64,000 nucleotides of DNA from Coniella vitis (Eukaryota > Ascomycota > Sordariomycetes > Diaporthales > Schizoparmaceae): positions 4,507,001 through 4,571,000 of the forward strand of contig WUJK01000001.1 of NCBI GenBank assembly GCA_011317545.1. The letters run 5' to 3'. Below the pieces are notes generated by a model. It worked only from the letters and a program-made list of their open reading frames with translations. It was not told the origin of the DNA and ran no database searches. The position numbers were made by a program, and so were the translations under genes. Of this stretch, positions 12,012 to 23,141 are shown piece after piece (the stretch's first letter is position 1; every line of letters starts with the position of its first letter).

Positions 12012-12469
12012 TCACTCCAGGCTGGCGGTGTCGTACAAGCCAGGTTGTGGGTGAGCGGGCTTGTCGCGAACCTCGATGCCTGGTCCCATAGGGTGTCGTT
12101 GCCTTCGGGACGCAGGGAATACCTAAAGTGACGAAACACGAAGATTAGCATAGCTGAAGATACTGTGATGGGCAATACGGAATTTCAAAGGCATACCCTC
12201 GTTCCACTCCATCCTAACCTAAATGCAGCTTCATGGGCGAACAACTCGCCAAAGCCCAACATCATGCCGTTTACAAATGGCAGCAGCAAGTTGATGGCAG
12301 CACCGCGTATCAAACTCCAGATTGTTGGAGGCTGATAGAGAACTACAGCGGGAGAATTTGAGGACGGCGGAGAGGTGGAGATATCTTCTGGTGAATTGTA
12401 TTGCTCGCTGTCAGAGTGTATCGTCACTCCCGACTCGGCCATGGGGTTGGGCGCTTCCTCTGAAGCCAT
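12012..12469 (-). CDS. MIM1: MIM1/TOM13, mitochondrial outer-membrane import factor
   Basis: Two exons, 12469-12197 and 12122-12012, encode 127 residues. The acidic, Ser/Pro-rich N-terminus (about 45 residues) precedes the single conserved membrane helix block IWSLIRGAAINLLLPFVNG, then MMLGFGELFAHEAAFRLGWS. Splicing out 74 nt (GTATGC, internal TGCTAATC, TTTAG) gives GWSGTR|VFPASRR, the expected family continuation, and a short tail ending in ASLE. Without splicing, the frame stops three residues after the donor. Mim1 inserts alpha-helical outer-membrane proteins and supports TOM assembly in fungi. It diverges from SHP1 and lies about 3.3 kb from OXA1. Confidence 0.92.
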
Positions 12470-13088
12470 TGCGAGTTGATTTATCGTAGCTGAAGGAGAT
12501 CAATGTGTAGAGAAGAGTATGACGTCTCGTCGTCGGGGAAGCAGGCGCACGGCTGGAGGCTGTGTAGCTGGATGTGGCTGCTTGTGAGTTGACGGTCGAC
12601 GTTGCACGGTTAACACTTGACGTTGACACCACTGTAACTGCGGAGGGAGTTGTCGGCCTTGGAGGGAGTGCCTGCCGCCTTTCCCCCCGCAAGATGTGCT
12701 CACCTTGTACTATGCTGCTATGTTTAGCTGAGAAGTACATGTATCTATCTGCTACTGACCCTAGCTCCCTTGAGTGCCCCCTCCCAAGCAGTAGTGGCCC
12801 CTCTGGGTTCCGTCATAGTGGGGCTTCCCGCTGGGATCTGAACCGCTGCTGGGGATGTCGTTGCCTTTCAGCTGCCTGGCTTCTTGCGTAAAGAGTTAAC
12901 AGTAACCAAGCAAACAAGCAAGGGCGAAATTGGCAGAAGTTGGCCATACCAAACTTTCTTTTCCCTGCGATCTGCTTAGGAAACAAGTCCTCTTGATACT
13001 CACAGCGCAGGTTCCTGACCGCACCAAGATCACCTTTTCCCGCTGTCAGCTTCTCCATTCACGCTCTAACCCGTCACATCCCGCCATC
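12470..13088. other. Divergent promoter between MIM1 and SHP1
   Basis: About 620 nt of shared upstream sequence. No gene or clear TATA box is seen. Confidence 0.55.
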
Positions 13089-14486
13089 ATGTCCGATCAC
13101 GACGAGCTGCTGATACAGTTCTGCGAGCTAACGGGCTCCAGCGCCGACCGAGTATGTGGTATCTTGAACTTCACTCCACACTTTGGTAATGTCGAACATG
13201 ATTGACTGACTTCAAGCTCTCATAACAGGCTACCCAATACCTCGAAGCCAGCGAATGGGATCTCTCCTCCGCCGCCGCCTCATACTTTGCCGACGCCGAG
13301 GAAGAAGAAGCCGAGGAGCCTGCCGCTGGCTCCTCTTCCCAAGCAACCGCCCCCGCCCCCCCAGACTACACTGGCCCTCGAACTCTCGATGGCCGCCCTG
13401 CACCAGAAGCAGCAGCTTCCCGATCTGCCGCATCCTCCAGATCCGCCAAGAAAAAAGGTCTGGCCACTCTGGGCTCGCTCTCTGGTCATGCTCAGGACGA
13501 TGACGATGACGACGACAATGACGATGATGACTCGGAGCGCAGAGGTCCACGGGATTTGTTTGCTGGTGGTGAAAAGTCTGGTCTGGCGGTTCAAGATCCC
13601 GCACGACACAGCTCAGACCCACAGAATGTAATCAAGGACATTCTTGCAAAGGCAAAGGCGTACGTGCCTGTTTTCTTTTCTCCTCTAGCGTTGTATGCTT
13701 ATTAGCTGACTTTGTTGGTTCAGAAACGCCAAGCGCTCAGCAAATGAGGAAGAAACACCCAGCCCATCTCGCTCGTCGAACTTCCGTGGCGGTGGTGTTA
13801 CCCTTGGCGGCGAGGGAACCGAGTCCCGTCGTATTCCTGACGCCCGCGCTCCTGCCCGAGAGGAGCTGCCTGTTGTCACGCGCACCCTCCACCTCTGGCG
13901 CGATGGCTTTTCCATCGAGGACGGTCCTCTGCGCCGCTATACTGACCCTGAACATGCTATGGATTTGCAAATGATTCGATCGGGCCGCGCTCCTCTCCAC
14001 TTGATGGACGTTGAGCAGGGACAACGTTGCGACGTGCGACTGCAACAGCACGAGGAGGACTGGCACCAACTTCCCAAGATTTACCGGCCATTTGGCGGAC
14101 AGGGACGTCGTTTGGGCAGCCCTGTGCCAGGAGATGGAAACAGCTCCACAGCCGCTGCTCAGACTGCCCCAGCTGCTGCCTCTTCAGCAAGCACTGCGCA
14201 GGCCTCATCTACCCCTGCTGCACCAGCTAATGTGGACAACAGCCAGCCCACTGTTGCCATTCGCTTTCAAATGCCGGATGGCTCCCGTCTGCCGGCCCGC
14301 TTCAACCTTTCGAACACTATTGGTGATTTGTACCAGTTTGCAACCAGCACAGCACCCGAAATGAGGACACGAGACTTCATCATCCAGTCGACTTTTCCAA
14401 GCAAGGAACACACTGACAGGGAGCAGAAGCTGGAAGAAATTGACGCTTTCAAGCGGGGAGGTATTGCTGTTGTGAAGTGGGCATAG
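13089..14486 (+). CDS. SHP1: SHP1/p47-type UBX protein, Cdc48 (p97) adaptor
   Basis: Exons 13089-13151, 13229-13659 and 13724-14486 encode 418 residues. Domain order is that of Shp1/p47. An N-terminal UBA-like helical region starts DHDELLIQFCELTG and continues, after the first intron, ATQYLEASEWDL. A long acidic, Ser-rich linker follows, with an Asp/Asn run. The SEP domain begins near RTLHLWRDGFSIEDGPLRRY. An Ala/Ser/Pro linker leads to a C-terminal UBX domain (VAIRFQMPDGSRLPARFN to GIAVVKWA). The protein would recruit Cdc48 to ubiquitinated cargo, membrane fusion, autophagy and protein phosphatase 1 regulation. The first exon is only 63 nt, as is common for UBA starts in this family. Confidence 0.93.
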
Positions 14487-15290
14487 TTTCGAATTCGATT
14501 GAGTGCACGAACTAATGAAACTTGTTGGGGTTAGCGGGCGTTCCATGGTTCCATCACCATAAGGGAATCAGAGATTATCACGTATCTGTGAATAGAGGTA
14601 GCTAGGACGATGTGAGTCTGCGTGGAAGCGGACAGGACGGAGCTTCATCGACCGCGTCAAGAGCCAACCAAAGCTTATTTGGGACAGTGTATCTGCTGAA
14701 CGTGGCAGCAATCGATAGAGCACCTGACTAAAGAATTCAACCCGATAAAAGTGTTTTGGCTGGAATTCATTTGTTTAGCCAGGCGAGAACGCATGAGCAA
14801 ACGACGAAACATCCAGCTATTGCATTTTGTAAAGTCCGTAAATCAGAGGCATGTCTTCGTCCTCAGTGGTATAGCAAGAGAATCTCGAAGACGATAGAGC
14901 GCTCGGAGGTCGATATCATTCTTGTATGTTTATACAATTTCTTGTTCAACTCTGAATACATCTAGAAGACAATTGCGTTAACTCCCCGGATCCATCAACG
15001 CCAATGCCGACGAAACAATCAACACATTTTCCACCAACAAAATTGGGTATCATCCCGGCCTGACCATCTTTGCCCCGATCAACGAGGCACGCCCATTTGC
15101 TAGCCACTCATTCTTGTCTAGGATAGTCCAGTGACTCTATGCACACCTTTATTTCCGCCCTTGGACCTGTCATGCTCTTCATCATCATCATCTCGCTCAT
15201 GTTCCGTAGCACAATGCACAATTAGATCCGCGCCCCGGAATCTGTCTCTTTAGTTATTTATCATCTTCTTGGGGTTCAGAAGTCTCGCAT
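14487..15290. other. Convergent intergenic region, SHP1 to GTR1
   Basis: No complete gene is seen. One plus-strand stretch at about 14,990-15,132 reads protein-like for about 45 codons (with GLTIFAPINEA) but has no start codon, splice context or neighbours. It is treated as a possible relic only. Confidence 0.5.
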
Positions 15291-16644
15291 TCATGCAGCA
15301 GGTGCAGCGGAACCTATATCGCGGTCGCCAAACCCAGTATAACTGTGCACGGGACCTTGCTCATCGCCGCTCATATCCAGCCCACCCATGGCAGCAGCAA
15401 GACTAGTGCTTCCACGAGGACCACTAGCAGCAGCGGCGGCAGCCTTCACATTCGGTGCATCCAATCTCTCAAAGTGTGCAGCCGCAATGCGGGTGTTCAG
15501 CTTGGCAGCATTCACCCTAGCCTCACCGGGAGGTAGCACAAGCTGAATATACGTGTTCGTCGTGAAGGTCATGATGACAAAGCTGAACAGCGTGCCAAGG
15601 GTAAGCTGGAACTCGCGGAACTGATCCGAGTTGCGGCTGGTGCCGGACCACGCGGCCAGGCGGTTCTTGAAGGTCTTCATGACGTTGCTGAGGCGCTCTT
15701 CGCGGTCGCGGTGCGGGTTGCGCGCTGCCTCCTCGGACTTCCAGGTGGAGACGACGAGGAAACTGGTGCGTTCGTAGAGGAAGATCTCTTCGGCTTCGAT
15801 GGCTTGGCCGAGGGCGCTGAGCTCGCGCTCGATGATGGCGAGGTTGGGGATGAGGTCGTGGATGATGCTCGACCAGGCTTTGTAGAGGGATTGGTCCCAG
15901 ATGGAGGTGGCAAAGGGCTGAATGTCGAGGATGGGCTGCCCCGATGGGGTGGTGGCGGTAGCGGAGGACGCAATAGCAGCGGAGCCCAAGACGTTCTGCA
16001 GCGCCTCCGCGGTCTTGTTGCGGACGAGGCGCACGCGGTCATTAAAGATGGATTCCTTCATGTTGCCCATGATGAGGTCCATTTTGTGGATGAGGACAAA
16101 GATTTTGGCGGTGGGCGAGTACTGCGCGAGGGCAGAGACGATGGAGACGTAGGTGGCGAGGTCGCGGTCGACGTCGCGGGATTCCATGTCAAAGACGTAG
16201 ATGAGGACGCCGACGGAGCTAAACACGTGGGCGCGCTGCTGGTTGATGTAGTTTTCCATGAAGGCTTCCTGGCCGCCGCAGTCCCAGAGGTTGAGGGTCA
16301 GGTTGCCGAGGAATTTCACATGGGAGAGGTCGACGTCGATGGTGGCGCCTCTTTTTTGCGTGGTCAGAGAAGGGCAAGTCAGCTTTCTCTTTCTCTTCTA
16401 CCTTTTGGTCCGTTCCATGGGCGATTGTGCAATGAGACGAGCAGGAGGGGAAATCTCACAATCGGCGCGTATCCACGGCCAGATAGTTTGAGAATATGAT
16501 GCTTCGCATGCTCGACTTCCCTGAGCCGCTCTTTCCCATCAACAGCACCTTTCTCTTTTTGGTCTTCTTGACTTCTGCGGCGGACGATGACGACGAAGGG
16601 GTGGACGTCGCCGCGCCTGGCGGGCCGCGCGAGGAAGCGTCCAT
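15291..16644 (-). CDS. GTR1: GTR1, Rag-family GTPase of the EGO complex (TORC1 signalling)
   Basis: Exons 16644-16460 and 16350-15291 encode 414 residues. The P-loop is [14 protein letters not shown] (Gly37-Ser44), followed by [24 protein letters not shown] across the intron and the switch II region [20 protein letters not shown] is the guanine-specificity motif. The C-terminal half is the roadblock-like Gtr/Rag dimerisation region. The join CGA-TT|A-GGC uses donor GTGAGA and acceptor CAAAAAAG, which is unusual in having an A-tract before AG but restores the conserved RRLGATID block. With Gtr2, Gtr1 on the vacuole activates TORC1 in response to amino acids. The N-terminus has a 30-residue Ser/Lys-rich extension, and the tail is Ala/Gly-rich. 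Confidence 0.94.
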
Positions 16645-17252
16645 CTTGGAGGGAAGAGGAGGGGCCTGGGTAAAGGGCGCGGTTCGCTTGTTTGATGCAG
16701 GTTTTGATATGATGTGTGCTCAATCTCTGCTTGAAAAGATGTGATGGTGAGTTTCTTTGGATGGGGGCTTATACGAGGTGAGCTGGGAGTTGTGAGCGTG
16801 GAGGCTCTCATCAATGTCGCTCATAGTGAAGCAACATTGGCCGACGCCCCGGCAGCAGGGGGAACACAAGGCTTAAGTAATCAAGAGACTCTGAAGCCAA
16901 GCCCTAACCCTGATGGAGGACGGCCCAAGTTCTACTACCCGGTGGCTTTGCATCGTTGCTTTCATCTCAACACACAAATCTACCATCACTTTCTCAGGTC
17001 GTCGGCTGACCTTCTACTTCTGTACTGGGTGTATCACTGTGGACAGTCGTCAATGGTGTAGCTCGAAAGTATGAACGACGCAGCTTTTCTGTTGCCGGCA
17101 ATCTGTTCGTCTCGAAGCCGGCGATCCAGCAAACAGCAATAACAGCATCGTAGCGACAGCAGACTCGAGGATAACGACAAGGCTATTGCTACCCGCCTGT
17201 TGGGCCTGCATGGCCCTTCAGCCCAGTATCAGCACAGTGCAGCTCTTGAACC
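16645..17252. other. Intergenic region, GTR1 promoter and GH92 3' flank
   Basis: Non-coding flank between two minus-strand genes. No gene or RNA is recognised. Confidence 0.55.
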
Positions 17253-20200
17253 TCAGACAGTTGCATTGAGAACAAGATGCGCCGGGCTCGGCGGCACCTC
17301 CCCCGTCTCCCACTCAGTCATGCTGTCTCCGACAAAGAACTCGACTGTCCCGCCGTCCACCATGACATCTTCGTGGTTGAACCAGTTCTTGGTCCAGTTC
17401 TGGCCGTTGATCCTGACGCTCTGCACAAAGTAGCCCTGTTGGCCGAGCAGAGCACTGTCACCGCTCGCCGAGTGGCTCACAATGCGCAGCTTCTTGTCGC
17501 CGTTGACCGTCACATTAATGTCCGGGAACCAAGGCGATCCCAGGAGATAGACGGGCTGCGTCACGATGGGGTAGAGGCCCAGCATTTGCCAGATCAGCCA
17601 CGAGTTGAGCGCACCTGCGTCGCTGTTGCCGGGCACGCCGTATTGCGCGTCGTGGAAGTATTGGTTGGCCAGCGCCCGTGACTGGTTGACCGACTTGTAC
17701 TGCTTGTTGATGTAGTGGTACAGGTACGGTATGGCAAAATCGGGCTCGTTGCTGTACACGGTGGTCAGTACGACCCAGCTTCTTTTTTGGTGAGGCAAGG
17801 ATGGGTCAAAGCATCCCTTTGCGACACCTACCCAATGTTCATGATGGTCGTGATGCCCGCTCCATTCTCACCGAGGTTCTGCTCAGAGCTATTCGGCAAA
17901 AACTGGGCGACCCATGGTCAGTTTCTGTTCGATCGGTTCCAAACGCATTGCAGCAAGGTGGCTGGATGTACAAGACTCACAATGTAGTCCAGTCTCCGCT
18001 CAAACTCCGCTTCGCCGCCCATGAACTGGATAAGCGTCTGCATGTCATGTGGCACGACAAAGCTGTATTCGAAAGGCACGGCTTCGTACGAGATATCTGA
18101 CCATTCACAGCCGCCGCAGAGAGCCGGATTATACGTCTCGGGGTCAGCCCACGCGCCAGATGAGTTCTTAGGCGCCAGAAACCCCGTGAAGCCAGCGTGC
18201 TCGATGTTGCTGTTCCACAAGTTCTGCCAGTTTGCAGAGCGCTTCACATACTTGGTCACATCGGCAGGCGAGTCCTCGCCCGCAGCCACGACACTGAGCG
18301 CATAGTCGTTGAGCGAGTATTCGACCGTCTTGGAGATGCATCTCGTGCTCCGATCGAAGGAGACGTAGCCGAGCGGGAGCCAGTCGTACAGCGAGCCGCG
18401 GCCTTCCTTGACACTGCCCAGCTGGTCTAATACACTAAAGGTGTTGTACGGCTGCACCTCGGCGTCCTTGAGCATGGCTTGGTAGCCCGTGGTCCAGTTG
18501 ATGGTCAGCGCCGGGTCGCTCGTGTTTTGCCCCAGCCCCTTGACGTATGCGTCGGCCAGCACATTGTCGGCGTTGCTGCCTCCTTGCACGAGGCCGTTGT
18601 AGTTGCCGCTGCGTCCATCTGGCATATAGCCCTCCCAGACATAGGTGTCAATGAGGCTGCGAATCATGCCGACGTACGCTGTGGGCTGGATCAAGTGGTA
18701 CAGGCTGACAGTGCAGCGGAAAATATCCCAAAGGGTGTCTAAAGGAGCGACGGTTAGCACTGTATAAAACACAGCCCTGGCTTTTGCACCCACGCAATGC
18801 AATGGGACAAGACGAATTCATATTCCCAACTCACAAAAGTCGTCCCAGTATGGCTCTCCAGAGTCCCATAGTGGGTTCTGACCGGTTCGGTTGGAAGGCA
18901 TCAGATGCATGAAATACAGAGACGAGTACAGCAGAGTCAAGTAGGTCGAGTTTGCGGTACTGTCCGTCGACACTTGGACTCTACTAAACACATTCTCGTT
19001 CCACTCTTCCACAGCACCACTCACCACAGAGTCCAGATGCCACGTCGGGATTTCGTGCTCTTTGCGTTGACAAGCATCTGCTGCGGACAAGAATGAAATG
19101 CCGACGCGCGAACGAATCGTCCCCGCGCTGCCATCGGTCCAGGAAAAGAGCACACCCACACGATCACCAGGCACAAACGGCCCGCTGGCTGTCGCAGAGC
19201 TGACACCCACGCTGCCATCGAGGGCAGCAGTGGAGAAGATGGCTTGCGGCATCCCCCCTTGGTCAAACGTATGGTGCCAAGCCATGGGCTCCGTGTTGCG
19301 GCCCCGGAAATACTGCACCTGGTCAGGCGCCGAGTCGAAATCGCCGCAAAAGTAGACCGTATACGGTGCCCCTTCGTTCCATCCTGCGCCGTACGTGGCG
19401 TGACCTGTGTACTGCGTCGTCGTCGTCGACTTGGTGTCGTTTGTAGTGTGATTGCGGTTGTCTGCCGTTACCTCTGCACCCAAGTACACCTGGCTTGCGT
19501 ACCCGCCAGATTCGGAGGGAAGATAATGCGAGAGATCAACCAGAACGTGCTTTTCGCCGGCGGGGAAGGCGTAATGCAGGATGCCTGCGTGGTGGGTGGC
19601 GGAGAGCTCGACGGTCACGCCGTTGAGCAGCTCGGTGCTGTAGTAGCCTGGGCTGGCTGTGTCGTTGACGACCCGACGCTGCCAGTAGGTTGTGTTGTCG
19701 AGCACGTTGACGGGAGATGCGACGGTGGTGAGCGGCATCTGTGAGATGATGCCTGGGTGACGATGTCAGCCACACCAATGATCTGGTTCTTGGGAGTGGT
19801 CCTTGCATGTGCATTGACAACGAACCGTATTTGGGAGCACCTCCAGTTCCGCTCTCGTGCATCATGCTGAAAGCCGTGACCTACTCGCGACTTGTTAGCA
19901 AAAAGAAGTGACTACTTCACATTCGTTCACGGCTGCCTCTCGAATATGCACTTCTCGTCACTTATCCTGCGCATTGCAGCAACTTACATTTCCCGCTGGC
20001 GTCCAACCACCGTTAATGACCGAATCGCTTCCATATGGCTCCCAGGTGTCGGGACCGAGCTTGACGACTCCAAAGGGGCGCGCACCGCCCACAAAGATGT
20101 CACCGCCACCGTCTGTGGTTTATTATTTGCGTCAATTCAGAACATGAATCTTGCTTCTGTCATCTCTTCTTTCTATCTATCAACAGGACGACCACATGGT

Positions 20201-20376
20201 TCTGTTGACTTACATGCTTTTCCTGGATATGGACCCGAACCGCCAATGAAGGGGTTGACGTATTGTGAGTAGTTGGTGGCAGTGGGCTGGCTTTGGGCTC
20301 TGGTTTGCTCGGCCAAGGTGGGCATGGCTATTGCTAGGACAGCGGTAGCGGTCCTGCAGACTGAAACTTGAGGCAT
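17253..20376 (-). CDS. Secreted GH92 alpha-1,2-mannosidase
   Basis: Seven exons (20376-20214, 20112-19988, 19880-19826, 19752-18835, 18738-17981, 17902-17832, 17751-17253) encode 862 residues. A signal peptide covers roughly residues 1-28. The N-terminal beta-sandwich begins YVNPFIGG and continues GGGDIFVGGARPFGVVKLGPD; this region is assembled from three small exons. Later blocks are FYTLWDIFRC, TAYVGMIRSLIDTYVWEGY, MPDGR, GENGAGITTIMNIGNEPDF and GVPGNSDAGALNSWLIWQ. GH92 enzymes are calcium-dependent inverting exo-mannosidases that trim alpha-1,2-linked mannose. In the usual GND/EDxG motif the first acidic residue is Ser740 here, while Asp741 is kept. Many Asn-X-Ser/Thr sites fit secretion. 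Six introns of 73-107 nt were placed by frame and homology; all have GT..AG ends. Confidence 0.9.
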
Positions 20377-21344
20377 GGCTGAGCAGTTATCACAATGGAG
20401 TCACAGGGTGATATTGCCGTTCATAGAAGGATCTCGAGGTTTGTGAGAGGAGAGCAGAAGGCCAACCACCTGTCATAACACAAGCGGCAGTTGAAGCTGA
20501 CCTCGTTCTTCCCAGTAGCCTTTATGAGAAGGGGGATTAAGAGGACAATAGGAGGATGAGCTAGAACTTCTTCAATGACGATGGTTATTGGGCTTTACTT
20601 TTCGGGCCTCTCGGACTCCCGGACTGTGACTACTACGGTGCCACCTGTTTGTAATTCCTTTATTTGAGCGATCACAAGATCACCATTGCCTCCTCATTCC
20701 CACTGAGAAAGCAAGTCTGCAGTGCTACGACGGTTCTCCCGTGAAGTTTTCCCCCAGTGGCACAAAAGCCATGGCTATGCGTTATGACGATGATCTTTTC
20801 CCCCTCTTCTGCGGTCGTTTTTCCGAGGGTAACCTTTCCCCGCAAACGTTTTGGGATCCGTCACACCTCGTATCAAGGCCACGGTTGCATATTGCTCTGC
20901 AGGCCTGGGTTGCCCGTGTGGAGCGGAGGCGAGGGGTGTATTCTATATACTATATACTCATACAGTAATAGCTTGCTGCTGTTCTCGTAGTATGATCGTG
21001 CAACCTCTTGGGAGCTTTTCCAAGGAAGTACATGATAGGATATTCGAGGAGGGTGGTATGGAGCAATTGTGTGCTTTATCACCTGCTCCATTGGCATTCA
21101 TCCGCAATTCAGAAACCGGATTGGAAGGAGTTTTGCTGGCATGATGGCGCCAGGATGGCAAACGCGGCTCGCTGGTGTTGACGAGGAAATGCATGATATC
21201 TTCACGTGATGAGGAATAAAAGCCAAATATCACCAATAACAGAGCAAAGGGACTAAATGACTTCCAAGTAAACTCTACAACAACCCCAGACAGCCTGACT
21301 CTTCACAGCATAAACACTGATAGATTCTCACGACCACCCATCCA
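20377..21344. other. Intergenic region, GH92 promoter and SDR 3' flank
   Basis: No gene is supported. An AT-rich stretch near 20,940-20,975 and a poly-pyrimidine tract are the only features seen. Confidence 0.55.
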
Positions 21345-22437
21345 TCACCTCGCTCCCTCCCCCCAAACCGTCTCATCCGCCAACCACCGCCACACCATCT
21401 CATTCCCCTCGTCCGCATTCCTCACCACCAGCCCATCCCTCGGGTCCATGCTCGGTCCTGCGTCCCCCAGCACAGCCACACGCCGCGTCCGCGCCTTGCC
21501 CACCTCCAGCACCGTGCCGCCCACCAGCGCCGGCTCCTCGACACAGCGCAGCATCGCCGCCGCGACCTCCTCGGGCGCCACCCACCCGTCCTGCGCGGGG
21601 TCCAGATACGCCATCTTCTCGGGGTGCTCCTCCCACAGCGGCGTGCGGACGACCCCCGGCGCCACCGCGTTGACGCGGATGTTGCGCTGTGCGTCGAGCG
21701 GCGCGAGGCTGCGCACGAAGCCCGTGAGGCCGAACTTGGCGGCGCTGTAGAGCGGCGCGTTGAGGTTGGGCAGCTGGCCGGCCACCGAGGTGATGTGGAC
21801 GATGCGTTTAGGGGACACTGATCCTGCTGCTGCTGGTGGTCCATTGTCGCTGGCACCGACGGGCTCACCAGCACTGCGCGACGGCGCTGGCGCTGGCCCT
21901 GGCGCTGGATGAAGCCAGTGCGAAAGCGCCAGCTGGGTCGTCCGCAAGGGGTGGACCAGATCAATGTCCAGCAGCGCATAGCGGCCGCCTCGAGGATCGT
22001 CGCGGGCCTCGGGGCTCCCGGGCGGGTGCCAGAAGCTGGACCAGTGCGGCTCGTAGACGCCTGCGCCGGGACAGACAATGTCGACGGTGCCAAAGGCCGC
22101 GAGGGCGGCGTCGAACACGCGGGCGAGGGCAGGCCACGAGGTTACGTCTGTGGAGACGAAGATGGCTCGTGGGGAGGTTGTGCTGTGTCTTGCCACGAGA
22201 GCCGCGGCTTCGGGGCGGAGGGAGAGGTCTGCGAGGACGACGTTGCAGTTGTGGGCGAGGAGGAGGGCGGCGAAGGCGAGGTTGATGCCTGGTGAAGGTG
22301 GCAGGTAGGGTATTAGTGAGAAATGATGGATTGAATGGAAGAAAGAGAGCAGAGCAGTCAAGCTCACCAGAGCCGGCGCCGGTTATCAGGGCTGTCTTGC
22401 CGTTCACAGTGAATGCAGCAGTCTCAGGAGTCGCCAT
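21345..22437 (-). CDS. Short-chain dehydrogenase/reductase (SDR, NAD-type)
   Basis: Exons 22437-22368 and 22288-21345 encode 337 residues. The dinucleotide site TGAGSGI is split by the 79-nt intron (GSG|INLAF). VVLADLS (Asp44) after the second strand suggests NAD preference. The catalytic residues are Ser191, Tyr204 and Lys208 in ITSVAG..LYSAAKFG. An insertion of about 35 residues rich in Pro, Ala and Ser (about 151-182) precedes the catalytic strand and makes the protein longer than the usual 250-300. It resembles fungal 15-hydroxyprostaglandin-dehydrogenase-like SDRs, substrate unknown. An in-frame upstream ATG at 22,503 would add 22 residues. I prefer 22,437 because the family N-terminus aligns there. 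A TATA box lies upstream. Confidence 0.85.
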
Positions 22438-23141
22438 CTTTACATGTTCGATCTTGTTTGAATCCAAAGGGTTTGTCATGAGCGCCAGGTTGAAAGAGAC
22501 CAAAGGCGTTGCTCTCGGTTGGAGGATATCTTGACCAACTCCAGGAGTATTTCAGACCTGTCTCATGAGGAGGCTTTTATAAACTGAAATGTAGAACACC
22601 ACAAATGGACTCGACCAGACGAACCGTATCAATTCTCAGTACTTTTCAGCACAGAGTCCTCACGCTTACACCTCGATCAACATTTCTTGTGCCAACAGCT
22701 CGGATGAGGGGTTCAATATATGCAAGAGGACGATCCGTGGTGGGGAGGCCGGCTCCAACCCTTCCTTACATGACAGTGACAACTGCGACCGCAAAAAGTC
22801 AAAAGGCCCAAGGAACCTCGTCACAGTCTCGGCCGGGGCTCGGTGGTGGAAAAGGCGAGGCCCGACAGGAACTCCAGAGTCAGCAAATCATCTCAGCCAT
22901 CAACGGAAACCTTTGGGGAGAATGGACAAATGGGAGCAAAATGAAATGAAATCAAGGATGCTAAGTACAAGTTCCTGTCATGGAGAAATTGTATATATTC
23001 CAACATTAAAAGAAAAAGAAAAGAAAAACCCTTGTGCTTCCTCTACTCGCATACGACGTGTCTGGAAAACACAGCCGAGAGAATCTTGCCAGCCTACCGG
23101 CTCTCCTGCAAACTGACCTTTTTATATCACCACCAAACACA
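22438..23141. other. Intergenic region, SDR promoter and F-box 3' flank
   Basis: Contains the SDR TATA box. No gene is recognised. Confidence 0.55.
22574..22581 (-). promoter_or_regulatory. Putative TATA box of the SDR gene
   Basis: TATAAAAG on the minus strand lies about 140 nt upstream of the chosen start codon, which also supports the 22,437 start. Confidence 0.55.

Noticed and set aside
11675..12175. Minus-strand 166-codon frame next to MIM1
   Set aside because: It overlaps MIM1 exon 2 in another frame and runs through the intron branch site; exon 2 in the MIM1 frame matches the family.
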